A DNA stretch of 61,946 bases. Source: an uncultured Chlamydiae bacterium (GTDB taxonomy: Bacteria > Chlamydiota > Chlamydiia > Chlamydiales > Rhabdochlamydiaceae). The stretch lies in contig CAMFIG010000007.1 in assembly GCA_945952445.1 (NCBI GenBank), positions 1 through 61,946 on the forward strand, given 5' to 3'. Within the stretch, counting starts at the first letter, position 1. Each line of letters opens with the position of its first letter. The notes under the pieces are model-generated. The model worked only from the letters and a program-made list of their open reading frames with translations, was not told where the DNA came from and ran no database searches. The position numbers and the translations under genes were made by a program. Positions 25,738 to 35,781 of this stretch are shown piece after piece.

Positions 25738-27618
25738 TTATATATTATCTTTGTGTTGATGTTGTCTTTGATCCAATACCTGCTGAAAATTTAGGCTTGT
25801 TTTAAGCAAAGGCAGAATTTTTGCTTTATTGGACCCCTCGATTTGATCGAGCATATTTCGGTAAAACATTCCCATAAATCGAGGCTGTTGATCAAGAGAC
25901 TCTTTAATATTTCGATATAAAATAGGATTTTGTATCCATCTTAAATCTACAGCGGTCAAGGGATTGAGAGGTTTAAAGGATTTCTTATCTATGTCAAATA
26001 GCTGAACTTTGACTACTAATCCAATGCAAGGAGGTAGTGTGGTGAGCGCTCCATAACCTATAGCGGGATGAATAAAAAGCTGTCGTTTTTCTCCAATGCA
26101 CATCCCTTGCATCCCATGAGCAAAGCTAGAGAGAGTTTCTGAAAGGTTTAACCACGTGTTATGGTTAGCAAAAAGAATATTTCCTTCCAAGTCTTCAATG
26201 ACATAGCTTAGACGTACGTGATCAAATTCTCTAAGCTCTTTTCCTGTGCCTTTTAAAGTAGTTTTACAATAAAGCTGTTTGGGAACGATGACCTGTAAAG
26301 AATCAACTTGGGAGAGATTTTCAAAGTAAGCATTTGCATTAGAGAGATTTTGTAAAGCTTTTATCAAGCCATCTAAGCTGGCTTGAGACACACCTACCAT
26401 CGCAGGCGGAAGTAGTGCTGAATCAGGGGGATTAAAAAAAGCCTCTAGAAAAATTGATTGTTTTTGCTTGCCTGTAAGGCGATGCATTTCCCTGTGGAGA
26501 ATATGTTCCCATATTTGAGTGCTTATCGTTCCTTGAAAAAAAGAAAGAGAGAGGTTTGAATTTTTTGGTTTATCACAAGTAATACGCGGTTTCTTCCCTC
26601 CGATTTTTTTTAATACTTGTTCAAGAAAATCAGCTTTTTTGAGCAATGCTTGAGATTGTTTTTGTCTTTGAATTAGGCTCTCAAAAAAAGGTTGGTTAGA
26701 AGAGCCTCCTTTATACGGGGAAAAAATGAATGCTGGTTGTTGTGTGCTGAGGCAAGTAGGAAGTGGTTCGTAATCTGCGTGAATCGCCATAATCTCTTCT
26801 GTTACATTAAGAAAGGCGCTACTTGGCTTGAGATAAGAAAAGTCGCATCTAAAATTTGCAGATGAGTCATCTCCACCTGCAACTTCTAAATAATAGACTC
26901 CGAAAGCTTCCGGAGTTAAAAAGTTTAAACTATGTTCAGTGTTACTTTGTATCAATAGGCTTTTGGGACTAAAAGGAGCAAGATCCCGAGAAATGGTTAG
27001 AGATGAAATTGTATCTTCTCGGCCACCGAGCAAGCTATTGTAAGATCCAAATCCTAAAACGATACCTATGAGCACACTATCATCATGTAAAATGTCAGAT
27101 AATAGTTCTTCGGAATAGGCAATCTTATGAACAAGTTGCTCCGATTTAAGAGTTGGTCCCAGAACGTAGCGGAAAAGATCGATATTCTTATCGATGACTT
27201 CCTGTAGTTTTGGTATGTGGATAAACTGTATCTCCCATCCAAGCGCTTCTGTTTCGCGGTCATTTAAGGAGACTGCTTTTAGAGCAAAATTCTTCTGTGA
27301 AGAACACAGCTTTTTCCAAATAGGAATTGCCTCTCTGACTAAGAGAGTATTCAGAAATTCCCGTTCCGTAATTTTCTGATCTCTTGCTAAAGGAAGATTA
27401 TCGAGAGAGTAAAAATTTCGAACAGAGATAGGTTTTTCGCCTTCTAAAACATATCCGTAACCTTCCTCTAAGATTCCCATCCTGAAGAAATGATCTAGAA
27501 CCTCATAGTCTCTCTGAGTATCTATTTGAATGGCAGAACAATTAGCACGCAACTCTTGAAATGCTAAGATTAAAAGCAGCACTTGGCAATGAAATTCATT
27601 TAGTTCCAAAGTTTGCAA
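25738..27618 (-). CDS. FKBP-type peptidyl-prolyl isomerase domain on a large unknown N-terminal region
   Basis: 626 aa. Residues about 455-544 are an FKBP domain: DHVRLSYVIEDLEGNILFA, SSFAHGMQGMCIGEKRQLFIHP, AIGYGALTTLPP and VVKVQLFDID, resembling Mip-type isomerases. The 450 residues before it match nothing I know; they are largely hydrophilic, with a coiled-coil-like stretch near 315-340. After the FKBP domain come about 80 further residues. The only in-frame start near the 5' end is a TTG at 27618 with no evident RBS and a stop just upstream, so the true start may lie inside or the 5' end may be damaged. A hydrophobic stretch near residues 12-20 could be a signal remnant. Confidence 0.65.
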   Translation of the reverse strand: MQTLELNEFHCQVLLLILAFQELRANCSAIQIDTQRDYEVLDHFFRMGILEEGYGYVLEGEKPISVRNFYSLDNLPLARDQKITEREFLNTLLVREAIPIWKKLCSSQKNFALKAVSLNDRETEALGWEIQFIHIPKLQEVIDKNIDLFRYVLGPTLKSEQLVHKIAYSEELLSDILHDDSVLIGIVLGFGSYNSLLGGREDTISSLTISRDLAPFSPKSLLIQSNTEHSLNFLTPEAFGVYYLEVAGGDDSSANFRCDFSYLKPSSAFLNVTEEIMAIHADYEPLPTCLSTQQPAFIFSPYKGGSSNQPFFESLIQRQKQSQALLKKADFLEQVLKKIGGKKPRITCDKPKNSNLSLSFFQGTISTQIWEHILHREMHRLTGKQKQSIFLEAFFNPPDSALLPPAMVGVSQASLDGLIKALQNLSNANAYFENLSQVDSLQVIVPKQLYCKTTLKGTGKELREFDHVRLSYVIEDLEGNILFANHNTWLNLSETLSSFAHGMQGMCIGEKRQLFIHPAIGYGALTTLPPCIGLVVKVQLFDIDKKSFKPLNPLTAVDLRWIQNPILYRNIKESLDQQPRFMGMFYRNMLDQIEGSNKAKILPLLKTSLNFQQVLDQRQHQHKDNI

Positions 27619-27803
27619 TTTGTATGAACCATTGAGAGCCCATTTTTCTTAAGCTTTGCTCAGTGTCAGGAATCCCTTTTATGACTAGTGTGATATCGCC
27701 TAATGATTTGAAAATAATTGACTCTGTCACGTGATGTTCTTGACAGGCAATTTTTGCATTCGATTCACTATTAAATCAAGCCGTTAAGATGGACGGCGGA
27801 TGG

Positions 27804-27826
27804 CACCTAAAAGACATCTATAGGTG
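27804..27826 (-). terminator. Hairpin just after sthA
   Basis: CACCTA (27804-27809) and TAGGTG (27821-27826) can pair immediately beyond the stop of sthA. An outer pair, ATCAAGCC near 27776 and GGCTTGAT at 27831-27838, could extend the structure. No T-tract follows, so as an intrinsic terminator it is weak. The remaining 150 bp up to the FKBP gene hold nothing I can name. Confidence 0.35.
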
Positions 27827-29236
27827 TCAAGGCTTGATCTTATGTCCCGATAGGTTGCTAAGACCATCATAGGCTGCATATTTGTACAGATCATGCAGTG
27901 TTGGAAAATTAAAAACTTTTCCGATCACATCATAGAGAGTTTGTTTCGATTCGACAAGCTCTACTCCGAAATGGATGAGCTCGGTTGCTATATTGCCGAT
28001 GATGTGGATGCCGCAAATTTTGAGGTCCTCTTTTTGGAAGACCATTTTTAAGAAGCCATTTTTAGCGCCCATGATTTTTCCTCGGGCCATATCGGCGTAG
28101 CGCGCTTTTCCTACACAGTAGGGAGTTTTTGAAGAGATCATCTGCTCTTCTGTTTTTCCTACCATGGAGACTTCGGGGACTGTATAGATTCCATAAGGGA
28201 AACAAGAGGGGAGATGTTCTAAGTCTTGAGTCTGAAAAATATGGGCAACGGCCACCCTGCCTTGGTCCATGCTGGTACTGGCAAGTGCGGGGAATCCGAT
28301 TACATCGCCTACAGCATAGATATGGGGGATGTTTGTGCAGTATTTTTGATCGACTTCGATCACTTCCCGTTTGCCTGTTTTCAAGCCTATCTTCTCACAA
28401 TGCAAGGATTGGATATTTCCATTGCGGCCTGCAGCAAATAAAAACATGTCGGTATGGATTGTTTTGCCGCTTGATAACCTGATTGGAATCGGCGCTGTTT
28501 CTTCCGATGGCACCTCGATGGATGCGATGGAGGTATTAAAAAGGATCTCGATACCGGCGTCGTGCATCTGGACGAGGAGATCCTGTGCTATTTCCTGGTC
28601 GATATGGGGGAGAATGGCTTCTTTGTCATTGATAAGAAAGACCTTGGTGCCCATGGTAGAAAAAATCGTCGCATATTCACAGCCTATCACGCCGGCTCCG
28701 ACGATGCAGATCGAAGAGGGGAAGCGTCTGAGTTGTAAGATCGTATCGGAGTCATGAACTCTTTGTCCATCAAAAGGGATGTTTTCAGGATGGTATGGAT
28801 AGGATCCTGTGGCGATAAGAATGTATTTGCCTTGAATGCGTTGCTCTTTCCCTTCGCTTGAGATAGCCAGGGTATGTTCGTCGGCAAAGGAAGCCACTCC
28901 CTGGTAGATATCGACGCCATGGCGTTGGAGGTTTTCTCTGGTTTCCTGTGCGGCAGAGGCTGTGACGTAATTTTTGCGATACATAAAGTCCTCGATAGAG
29001 GCTTCATGCTGCAAGTGTCTTTCGACGCCAAAGAGCCCCTTTTCATACTTTCCGGAGAAATACAAAGCTGTTTCTTTGAGGGTTTTTGAAGGGAGCGTGC
29101 CTGTGATAATTTCAGCGCCTCCAAAAGTTTTTTCTTTTTCAATGATCGCTACTTTATGCCCGAAGTAAGCCGCTTTGACAGCAGCTTTTTCTCCGGCAGG
29201 TCCGGTTCCTACGACGATGAGTTCATATTCTTGCAT
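27827..29236 (-). CDS. sthA: Soluble pyridine nucleotide transhydrogenase (SthA-like flavoprotein)
   Basis: 469 aa, class I pyridine nucleotide-disulfide oxidoreductase fold: VVGTGPAGEKAA FAD motif at residues 7-18, CIVGAGVIGCEYATIF NAD motif, YAVGDVIG, and the dimerisation domain. The position of the redox disulfide reads FGGAEIITGTLPSK, with no Cys. This absence separates SthA from dihydrolipoamide dehydrogenase and glutathione reductase. It transfers reducing equivalents between NADPH and NAD+. Single gene with a T-rich region and divergent glgP upstream. Confidence 0.88.
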   Translation of the reverse strand: MQEYELIVVGTGPAGEKAAVKAAYFGHKVAIIEKEKTFGGAEIITGTLPSKTLKETALYFSGKYEKGLFGVERHLQHEASIEDFMYRKNYVTASAAQETRENLQRHGVDIYQGVASFADEHTLAISSEGKEQRIQGKYILIATGSYPYHPENIPFDGQRVHDSDTILQLRRFPSSICIVGAGVIGCEYATIFSTMGTKVFLINDKEAILPHIDQEIAQDLLVQMHDAGIEILFNTSIASIEVPSEETAPIPIRLSSGKTIHTDMFLFAAGRNGNIQSLHCEKIGLKTGKREVIEVDQKYCTNIPHIYAVGDVIGFPALASTSMDQGRVAVAHIFQTQDLEHLPSCFPYGIYTVPEVSMVGKTEEQMISSKTPYCVGKARYADMARGKIMGAKNGFLKMVFQKEDLKICGIHIIGNIATELIHFGVELVESKQTLYDVIGKVFNFPTLHDLYKYAAYDGLSNLSGHKIKP

Positions 29237-29327
29237 GGTTTTAAGTCTCCCCTACCGATAACCTCATATTAAAAAAATAGAGAGATTGTTTATATAAGAA
29301 AAATTAGGACAAGAGGAGCCCAGATCT

Positions 29328-31886
29328 ATGAATCTAGAAGACAAAGCCAATAAGCTCGCCCAAAAGATCAAACATTATCTCATTACGACAATGGGAGTGA
29401 CTGTTGAAGAAGCGAATCCGGAAGAATATTACCGCGCGTTTGCGCTTGCTTTGCGCGAAGAGCTTATGATTAACTGGACAGCGACAGCTCATACTTACCG
29501 TCGGCATCAGGTGCGGATGTTGTATTATTTGTGTATGGAGTATATGCCGGGTCGGTTTTTTGGAAATAATGTCACCAATATCCATGCAACTAAATTGGTG
29601 CAGGCGGTCATGAAAAAAATGAATCGGGATCTTTCTGAAGAGATTTTTTATGAGCCAGATCCAGGTCTTGGCAATGGGGGCTTGGGGAGGCTCGCTTCTT
29701 GTCTGCTCGACTCTTTAGCAACGCAGCAATATCCCGCTATCGCTTATGGGCTGCGCTATCAGTATGGAATCTTCGACCAGGAAGTATGGGATGGTGTGCA
29801 AGTAGAGCGTCCCGACACGTGGCTGCTGCATGAAAATCCTTGGGAGTTTCGTAGGGACGTACATGCTGCCAGCGTATATTATTCAGGCAGGGTGATTCCG
29901 ATGCAGAACAAACGGGGAGAAGAGATTTTTGATCTGGCTGATTACGAAGAAGTTCGTGCTCTTTCTTACGACATCCCGATTATTGGGTATGAAGAGCAAG
30001 GAGAGTTTAATGTCAATACCCTGAGGTTGTGGACGACGAAGGAATCGCCTCGCAACTTTCAGCTGCAAAGATTCAACGCCGGACAGATTGACCAAGCAGG
30101 GGAGAACACGGCTCTTACCGATGTCCTCTATCCTAATGATAACAATGAAGTAGGAAAGAGAATCCGCTTAAAGCAAGAGTTTCTCTTAGCTTCGGCATCC
30201 ATCCAGGACATCATAGCCAATTACCTAAGGCATCATCCCGACATGTCGTCTTTTGCCGACAAAGTGCGGATCCAAATTAACGATACTCATCCGGCTCTTG
30301 TAATCCCTGAACTAATGAGGACCTTGCTCAAAGAACATGATTTTGTATGGGGAGAAGCTTGGGAAGTTATGAAAACCTGCTTTGGATATACGAATCATAC
30401 GGTGTTGAAAGAGTCTTTAGAGGAGTGGAATCAAGGGCGTTTGAAATCTCTTTTGCCCAGACAGTATCATATTATAGAGAGGATGAACCTCGAGTTTTGC
30501 AACTCCATCCGAAGACAGTACCCCGGAGATGAAGAAAAGGTGAGAAGAATGTCTTTTATCGAGCAAGGGCAGGTGAAGATGGCCAATATGGCGATCTACG
30601 GCAGCCAAAAAGTCAATGGCGTTGCCGCTCTGCATTCTGAGATTTTGAAGCATTCAATTTTTAAGGATTTCTATGAGATGTATCCTCAGAAGTTTCTCAA
30701 TGTTACAAATGGGGTCACTCAGCGGAGATGGATTCTCCACTGTAACCCCCTGCTTTCTGAGTGGATCTCAAAAAGGATCGGTAGAGGGTGGATTACAAAT
30801 TTGCAAGAACTTCACCAACTAGCTCATTTTGCACAAGATAGAGACTCTTTACAGGAGTTTTTGCAGGTAAAACAGGAAAATAAAAAGAATCTGATTGAAT
30901 TTTTAAGACAAAAAAATCCGATTCGGGATTTTCGGGGTAGGATAATGGGCTTTAGCGATCCTTTAGAATCTCATGCTTTATATGATGTTCAAATTAAAAG
31001 GATTCATGAATACAAAAGACAGTTGATGAATGCCCTGCATGCGCTGATGCTATACTATGAGATCAAAGAAAATCTTTCTGCTCGTAGGATCTCTCGGCAG
31101 GTAATCTTTGCAGGCAAGGCAGCTCCCGGTTATGAAGTAGCAAAAAACATCATACAATTGATCTATTGTATTGCTAGAAAGATCAATGCAGACCCGATGG
31201 TCAGCTCAAAACTACGTGTGATTTTTGTAGAAAATTACAATGTGTCTAAAGCAGAATTTTTAATCCCAGCTGCCGATCTATCTGAACAAATTTCAACGGC
31301 CGGAATGGAGGCTTCAGGGACGGGGAATATGAAGCTGGCTATGAATGGAGCTCTAACGATCGGTACAGAAGATGGTGCGAATATTGAGATGCACCAGCAT
31401 GTCACTTCGCGATGGTGGCCCTTCTCTTTTGGAAAAACAGCCGAGGAAAACCAAAAGCTTAGAGAGGAACGCTCTTATAATCCGTGGAAGATTTACCAAG
31501 AAGAATCGAAAATCCGGCGTGTGATCGATGCGCTCATCGACCGCTCTTTAGTGGAGAATGATGCAGAACATGCGGCCTTGGCCAGTTTGTATCGTATTCT
31601 TCTTGAGTCACAATATTCAGATATTCCCGATCGGTATTTTGTTTTGAACGATCTGCTCAGTTTTTACACAACACAGCAGAAGGTGGAAGAGATCTATGCC
31701 GACCCTATGCTTTGGGCTCAATTTGTAGTGCATAATATCGCAGCCATGGGGGCTTTTTCCACAGACCAGTCGATCCATAACTATGCGACCCATATTTGGG
31801 GGTTAAGAAGACATCCCGTTGACAAGAAAGAGCTAGAGAAAGTGCGTGCAGAATATAGTGAGCACGATAAATGCCGCATTTTGTAA
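29328..31886 (+). CDS. glgP: Glycogen phosphorylase
   Basis: 852 aa, full length. Recognisable blocks: GNGGLGRLASCLLDSLATQ (substrate region), IQINDTHPALVIPELMR, VTNGVTQRRW, VQIKRIHEYKRQLMN, and EASGTGNMKLAMNG with the PLP-binding Lys. It releases glucose-1-phosphate from glycogen. Chlamydiae store and degrade glycogen, and the gene fits that. AGAGGAG precedes the ATG. Its 3' end faces the amino-acid-binding lipoprotein gene 12 bp away. Confidence 0.97.
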   Translation: MNLEDKANKLAQKIKHYLITTMGVTVEEANPEEYYRAFALALREELMINWTATAHTYRRHQVRMLYYLCMEYMPGRFFGNNVTNIHATKLVQAVMKKMNRDLSEEIFYEPDPGLGNGGLGRLASCLLDSLATQQYPAIAYGLRYQYGIFDQEVWDGVQVERPDTWLLHENPWEFRRDVHAASVYYSGRVIPMQNKRGEEIFDLADYEEVRALSYDIPIIGYEEQGEFNVNTLRLWTTKESPRNFQLQRFNAGQIDQAGENTALTDVLYPNDNNEVGKRIRLKQEFLLASASIQDIIANYLRHHPDMSSFADKVRIQINDTHPALVIPELMRTLLKEHDFVWGEAWEVMKTCFGYTNHTVLKESLEEWNQGRLKSLLPRQYHIIERMNLEFCNSIRRQYPGDEEKVRRMSFIEQGQVKMANMAIYGSQKVNGVAALHSEILKHSIFKDFYEMYPQKFLNVTNGVTQRRWILHCNPLLSEWISKRIGRGWITNLQELHQLAHFAQDRDSLQEFLQVKQENKKNLIEFLRQKNPIRDFRGRIMGFSDPLESHALYDVQIKRIHEYKRQLMNALHALMLYYEIKENLSARRISRQVIFAGKAAPGYEVAKNIIQLIYCIARKINADPMVSSKLRVIFVENYNVSKAEFLIPAADLSEQISTAGMEASGTGNMKLAMNGALTIGTEDGANIEMHQHVTSRWWPFSFGKTAEENQKLREERSYNPWKIYQEESKIRRVIDALIDRSLVENDAEHAALASLYRILLESQYSDIPDRYFVLNDLLSFYTTQQKVEEIYADPMLWAQFVVHNIAAMGAFSTDQSIHNYATHIWGLRRHPVDKKELEKVRAEYSEHDKCRIL

Positions 31887-31898
31887 GTAGCTCTAGTG

Positions 31899-32639
31899 TT
31901 ATAAGCTCCACTTTGTTTCTAGGGCTTGATATGAGCCCTCTTTTTTAATTTTTACAAGTCCTTCGTTGAAAGATTCCATCAGCGCAGTCTGTTCTTTAAG
32001 GGTTACAAGCCGCAGCCCTTCGTCGTTAAGAGGTGGTGTTGCAATCTCTATCTTGTTTTTGTATAGGTCTTGTCGGTAGGCTTGGGCGCTGAGGGCCGGT
32101 ACTAAGGCTGCATCGATACTTCCTTCTATAAGGTCATTTAACATCGCCGGGATCGATGTATACAGATGAACCAAGATAGAGGGATAAGCTTCTACGATGA
32201 GGACAGAGGAGGAGCCGCTTAAGAGGCCGATCTCTCTGCCTTTCATATCGGCAAGAGATGCTATACTTGATCCAGAGGCAACTACAAGCACAGGCCCTGT
32301 TTTGAGGTAGGGTTCGGAAAAATTGTAGAGGCTTTGATTGAATTGGTAGGGGTATAAAGAAGAAAGAACACCTTCGTATTTTTTCTGTTTAAGACCTTCG
32401 AAAAGAGTATCCCAATTTGTATTCTGCAGAGAAAATCGGATGGACTCTTTCGAAGAGATGGCTTTAAGGATATCAGTAGAAAACCCAAGTATGTTGTTTT
32501 CTCTTCCCATAAGGTCAAGAGGATACCATAGAGGATCCACTGCGATTGCATATCCCTTTTTGGGGGAGTTGCTGCAAGATCCAATGCACCCGATGAAACA
32601 AAGAAAGGAAGCGATTTGAAGAAAAATTCTAGAAAACAT
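31899..32639 (-). CDS. Amino-acid ABC transporter substrate-binding lipoprotein
   Basis: 246 aa from the ATG at 32639. The frame is open to 32699, but from 32639 the protein starts with a normal lipoprotein signal: basic start, hydrophobic core and a Cys in IGSCSN. Family 3 periplasmic binding protein features follow: AIAVDPLWYPLDL, NILGFSTDILKAI, SSLYPYQFNQSLYNFSEPYL, GREIGLLSGSSSVLI, and IDAALVPA. It resembles ArtJ-type arginine-binding proteins of chlamydiae. No permease or ATPase gene is adjacent. Divergent from hemH over 54 bp. Confidence 0.85.
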   Translation of the reverse strand: MFSRIFLQIASFLCFIGCIGSCSNSPKKGYAIAVDPLWYPLDLMGRENNILGFSTDILKAISSKESIRFSLQNTNWDTLFEGLKQKKYEGVLSSLYPYQFNQSLYNFSEPYLKTGPVLVVASGSSIASLADMKGREIGLLSGSSSVLIVEAYPSILVHLYTSIPAMLNDLIEGSIDAALVPALSAQAYRQDLYKNKIEIATPPLNDEGLRLVTLKEQTALMESFNEGLVKIKKEGSYQALETKWSL

Positions 32640-32693
32640 TGCCGAAATCCTTATGTTTGACTGGAGTTTAATGTACCAGAGAAGGAAGATTCT

Positions 32694-33698
32694 ATGCAAA
32701 AGACAGCTCTTATTGTCGCTAATTTCGGTGGGCCGAGGGATTTAAATGAAGTCCCCTCATTTTTAGAGGCTCTGCTCACTGATCCCGAAGTGATCCGCAC
32801 TCCATTTCCTCAGTGGCTGCAAAATCTTTTTTTTCGAAGGGTCGCAAAAAAACGTGCTGTGCATATCGCTGAAGATTATATGAAGATTGGCGGCAAGTCT
32901 CCTATCTTTGAAGATACGGAATGGGTCGCATCTCGGCTGCAAGAGCTACTTTCTATACAAGCACTCTCTTTTCATCGGTACCTTCGTGCTACCCATGCAG
33001 ATTTTGTAGATAGACTCCTTTTAACGCAGGCAGAAAAGATTGTAGTGTTTCCTTTGTTTCCTCAGTTTACCTATGCGACAACAGGCAGCATTGCAAGATG
33101 GTTTGCAGAGCGCTTGCCTTCTGCAATTGTTGCCAAGATGCAATGGATACGCTCTTATCCGGATCATCCTCGCTTTGTTTTGGCTTTCCAGCAATGCATT
33201 CGCGATTTTATGCAAGAAAAGGGACTTTTAGAAAGTAAAACAGCATTCCTTTTTTCTGCGCATGGCCTTCCGGAGAGTTTTATCTTGCAAGGCGATTGCT
33301 ATCAGCAGGAGTGCGAGCGTTCCTACCGCTCGATTATGCAGGGATTTCCTCAAGCGGTAAGCGTGCTTGGATATCAGTCGCAATTTGGAAGGGCTCGGTG
33401 GATTGGGCCTTCTACGATGAGCCTCAGCTCTCAGCTTACGCAGTGGACTCAAGGGCGAAAGCAGATTGTTATCGTTCCTTTGAGTTTTACTTCAGACCAT
33501 ATAGAAACTCTCTTTGAAATCGAAGAACAGTACCTGCCTTTGGTAAGACAGGCTGGTGTGTCAGCATTCCGGTGTCCTGCGCTTGGTCGTAGGGAAGATT
33601 GGACTGCGGCCATGTCGGACATCATATGCGGAACTCCTTTAGTAGATACAAGAGATTGTATCCGTCTATACAAAGAAACGCAGAAAGCAGGTTCTTAG
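32694..33698 (+). CDS. hemH: Ferrochelatase
   Basis: 334 aa. Family features: VANFGGPRDLNEVPSFLEALL at the start, YMKIGGKSPI, VFPLFPQFTYATTGS, the catalytic-His region FLFSAHGLPESF, and IVPLSFTSDHIETLFEIE. It inserts Fe2+ into protoporphyrin IX as the last step of haem synthesis. A GAAGGAAG site precedes the ATG. The 3' end overlaps the convergent pit gene by 33 nt, so the two mRNAs share antisense ends. Confidence 0.95.
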   Translation: MQKTALIVANFGGPRDLNEVPSFLEALLTDPEVIRTPFPQWLQNLFFRRVAKKRAVHIAEDYMKIGGKSPIFEDTEWVASRLQELLSIQALSFHRYLRATHADFVDRLLLTQAEKIVVFPLFPQFTYATTGSIARWFAERLPSAIVAKMQWIRSYPDHPRFVLAFQQCIRDFMQEKGLLESKTAFLFSAHGLPESFILQGDCYQQECERSYRSIMQGFPQAVSVLGYQSQFGRARWIGPSTMSLSSQLTQWTQGRKQIVIVPLSFTSDHIETLFEIEEQYLPLVRQAGVSAFRCPALGRREDWTAAMSDIICGTPLVDTRDCIRLYKETQKAGS

Positions 33699-35096
33699 CA
33701 GATAAAAGATAAGAATACTCATAATGGCACTTGCTGGGATCGTGATGATCCAAGAAAGGACAATATCTTTTAGCATGTTGAGGTTTAACGCTTTCATCCC
33801 TCTTGCAAGCCCGACGCCTAGTACGGCTCCGACAAGACAATGGGTGGTAGAAACGGGAAGTCCTAGCTTCGAAGCTATCAAAATTGTCGTTGCAGCGCCG
33901 AATTCTGCGCAAAATCCACGGGTGGGGGTCAGTTCGGTGATTTTTTTCCCGATAGTTTCAATCACGCGCCATCCCCAGGTAGCAAGTCCGATGACGATCC
34001 CGGCACCTCCAAAGGCTAGTAGCCAAGGAGGGACAACCGCCACATCGGAAATAGCTCCATTTTTAATGACGTCTAATACGGCAGCTACAGGCCCGATGGC
34101 GTTCGCTACATCATTAGCACCATGGGCAAAGGCGACAAAGCATGCGCTTAAGATCTGCAAATAGACAAAGCAGCGTTCTACTATCTTGTAGTCAGATGTG
34201 CGATCTGAAAAGCTCGATTCGATACGCAGGGCATGGGACAGTGCTTTTACCTCGGTCAGAAGAGAGGTGACTTTTTGCTGGGTATCCTCAAACGTATGGT
34301 TTTTGACTCTCTGCAGGTGTTTTATGGCTTTTTCGAGGCTTACCACGCTTTGAGGGTTGGGTGCTGAAGGAGTGTATGTTCTTGGAATTTCTACTCTTTG
34401 GATGAAAAAGTAGGTAATTCCGAAGGCTGCGGCGCCGATGAGCAATGAGATGAGAAGCGCTTGCATGACGGAGAGAGAGAAATTTAAGCCCTCAAGGCCG
34501 TTAAAAATGAGGCTTAATGTGAACGTGCTAAACACGATGAAGACTAGATAGGGAAAAAGTTTTTTTGTCGATTCTGCCGGGTTAAGTGTGTAGAGGATTT
34601 TCTTTTGCAAGAAGTTGAAAATGAGATAGGAGATAATCGCGCTAATAGCGGGAGAGACTACCCAGCTAATAACAATGGAGAGGATCTCTTCCCATTGCAC
34701 AGCTTCAACCCCTCCAACAACAGCTCCAAAGCCGACAATAGCGCCGACAATAGCATGTGTTGTGGAAACAGGCCATCCGCAATAGGAAGAGATCTGCAGC
34801 CAGACCCCAGTTCCTAAGAGAGCAGCGCACATGCCCAGAATTAATAAGATCGGATCTGTGAGAAACATGTCCGTGTCAATTAAACCTCTTTGCATAGTCT
34901 CTGAGACATTGGCTCCTACGAAGTAGGCTCCGCAGAATTCCAAGACGGCCGCTAGAAAGACGGCTTTGCGTAGGCTAAGAGCTCCTGATCCTACAGAAGT
35001 CCCCATTGCATTCGAGACGTCATTAGCTCCGATATTCCAGGCCATATAGAAGCCGATGACAAGTACCAGGATCTGAAAAAAAGATTCTAATTCCAT
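33666..35096 (-). CDS. pit: Low-affinity inorganic phosphate transporter (PiT family)
   Basis: 476 aa integral membrane protein. It has the two duplicated PiT signatures: GANDVSNAMGTSVGSGAL in the first half and AHGANDVANAIGPVAAV in the second, with the WPVSTTHAIVGAIVG and LPVSTTHCLVGAVLG repeats. A hydrophilic loop of about 90 residues separates the halves (residues about 230-320). It imports phosphate with H+ or Na+. Its partner DUF47 gene is 10 nt upstream, the common pit operon. Confidence 0.93.
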   Translation of the reverse strand: MELESFFQILVLVIGFYMAWNIGANDVSNAMGTSVGSGALSLRKAVFLAAVLEFCGAYFVGANVSETMQRGLIDTDMFLTDPILLILGMCAALLGTGVWLQISSYCGWPVSTTHAIVGAIVGFGAVVGGVEAVQWEEILSIVISWVVSPAISAIISYLIFNFLQKKILYTLNPAESTKKLFPYLVFIVFSTFTLSLIFNGLEGLNFSLSVMQALLISLLIGAAAFGITYFFIQRVEIPRTYTPSAPNPQSVVSLEKAIKHLQRVKNHTFEDTQQKVTSLLTEVKALSHALRIESSFSDRTSDYKIVERCFVYLQILSACFVAFAHGANDVANAIGPVAAVLDVIKNGAISDVAVVPPWLLAFGGAGIVIGLATWGWRVIETIGKKITELTPTRGFCAEFGAATTILIASKLGLPVSTTHCLVGAVLGVGLARGMKALNLNMLKDIVLSWIITIPASAIMSILIFYLLRTCFLRFFV

Positions 35097-35106
35097 GGGC
35101 GATAGT

Positions 35107-35781
35107 TTATTTAAGTTCTAAAATCATTCGAATGCGGTTTGCGAGCTTTTCTGAAAGAGCTGCAATCGATCCTATTTCTTCAAGAGTTCGCATCCAAAGG
35201 TAGAATGCAGGCGCCGGTAGGTGATGTCCTACAGTAAGTAGTTGCTTCATAAGCTTTCTTTGCATGATGGAAGCTTCATGTTCTAAAAAGGCTGTTTGCT
35301 CGACCATGTTTTTGACTTTTTCTGCTTCTATGCCTCCAAAAGAGGATTCTAAAAGTTCATCGATTTCTGCAATGATCTTCCTTGCTTGCCAAAAGACTTC
35401 AGTAGTCTTTTTATAGAGCTCATCTAAAGAGGGTTTAAGCTCGGGGAACATCTCTAGATTGCGGAATGACAGCAATATGCCCACCTCTTCCGCCTTGTCG
35501 GCAATGCTGTCTTGGATAGAGAGAATATCCAGAAAATGAGATCTGTCGATCGGCAAGAAAAGACTCTTGGGAAGATGGTTGCGGATGTCATTCTTTGTGA
35601 GATCGGCTTCATGTTCCAGCTCGGAAATTTCCTTGGCGATCTTTTCAATTTTTTCTAGATCCATCTTAGGAAGGGCATCCATAAGACAGGTGAGCTTTTC
35701 GACGCAGTGGGTCACTTTTTTCATATGAGTCTGCAGGGGAGCAAAAGGGGACTTCCCAAATAGTCTAGCAATGGTAAGCAT
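35107..35781 (-). CDS. PhoU-like / DUF47 phosphate transport accessory protein
   Basis: 224 aa, all helical, with PhoU-type charged repeats: ISELEHEADLTKNDIRNHLP and LEHEASIMQRKLMKQLL, each containing the E(H)EAD/S-like metal-binding pattern. DUF47 proteins (YkaA type) sit next to Pit and probably regulate it. Leaderless of other genes; the 219 bp upstream is AT-rich and holds the promoter for it and the divergent 36001 gene. Confidence 0.88.
   Translation of the reverse strand: MLTIARLFGKSPFAPLQTHMKKVTHCVEKLTCLMDALPKMDLEKIEKIAKEISELEHEADLTKNDIRNHLPKSLFLPIDRSHFLDILSIQDSIADKAEEVGILLSFRNLEMFPELKPSLDELYKKTTEVFWQARKIIAEIDELLESSFGGIEAEKVKNMVEQTAFLEHEASIMQRKLMKQLLTVGHHLPAPAFYLWMRTLEEIGSIAALSEKLANRIRMILELK

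Noticed and set aside
27827..29236. Dihydrolipoamide dehydrogenase
   Set aside because: The redox-active Cys pair is missing at the usual place; the sequence fits SthA.
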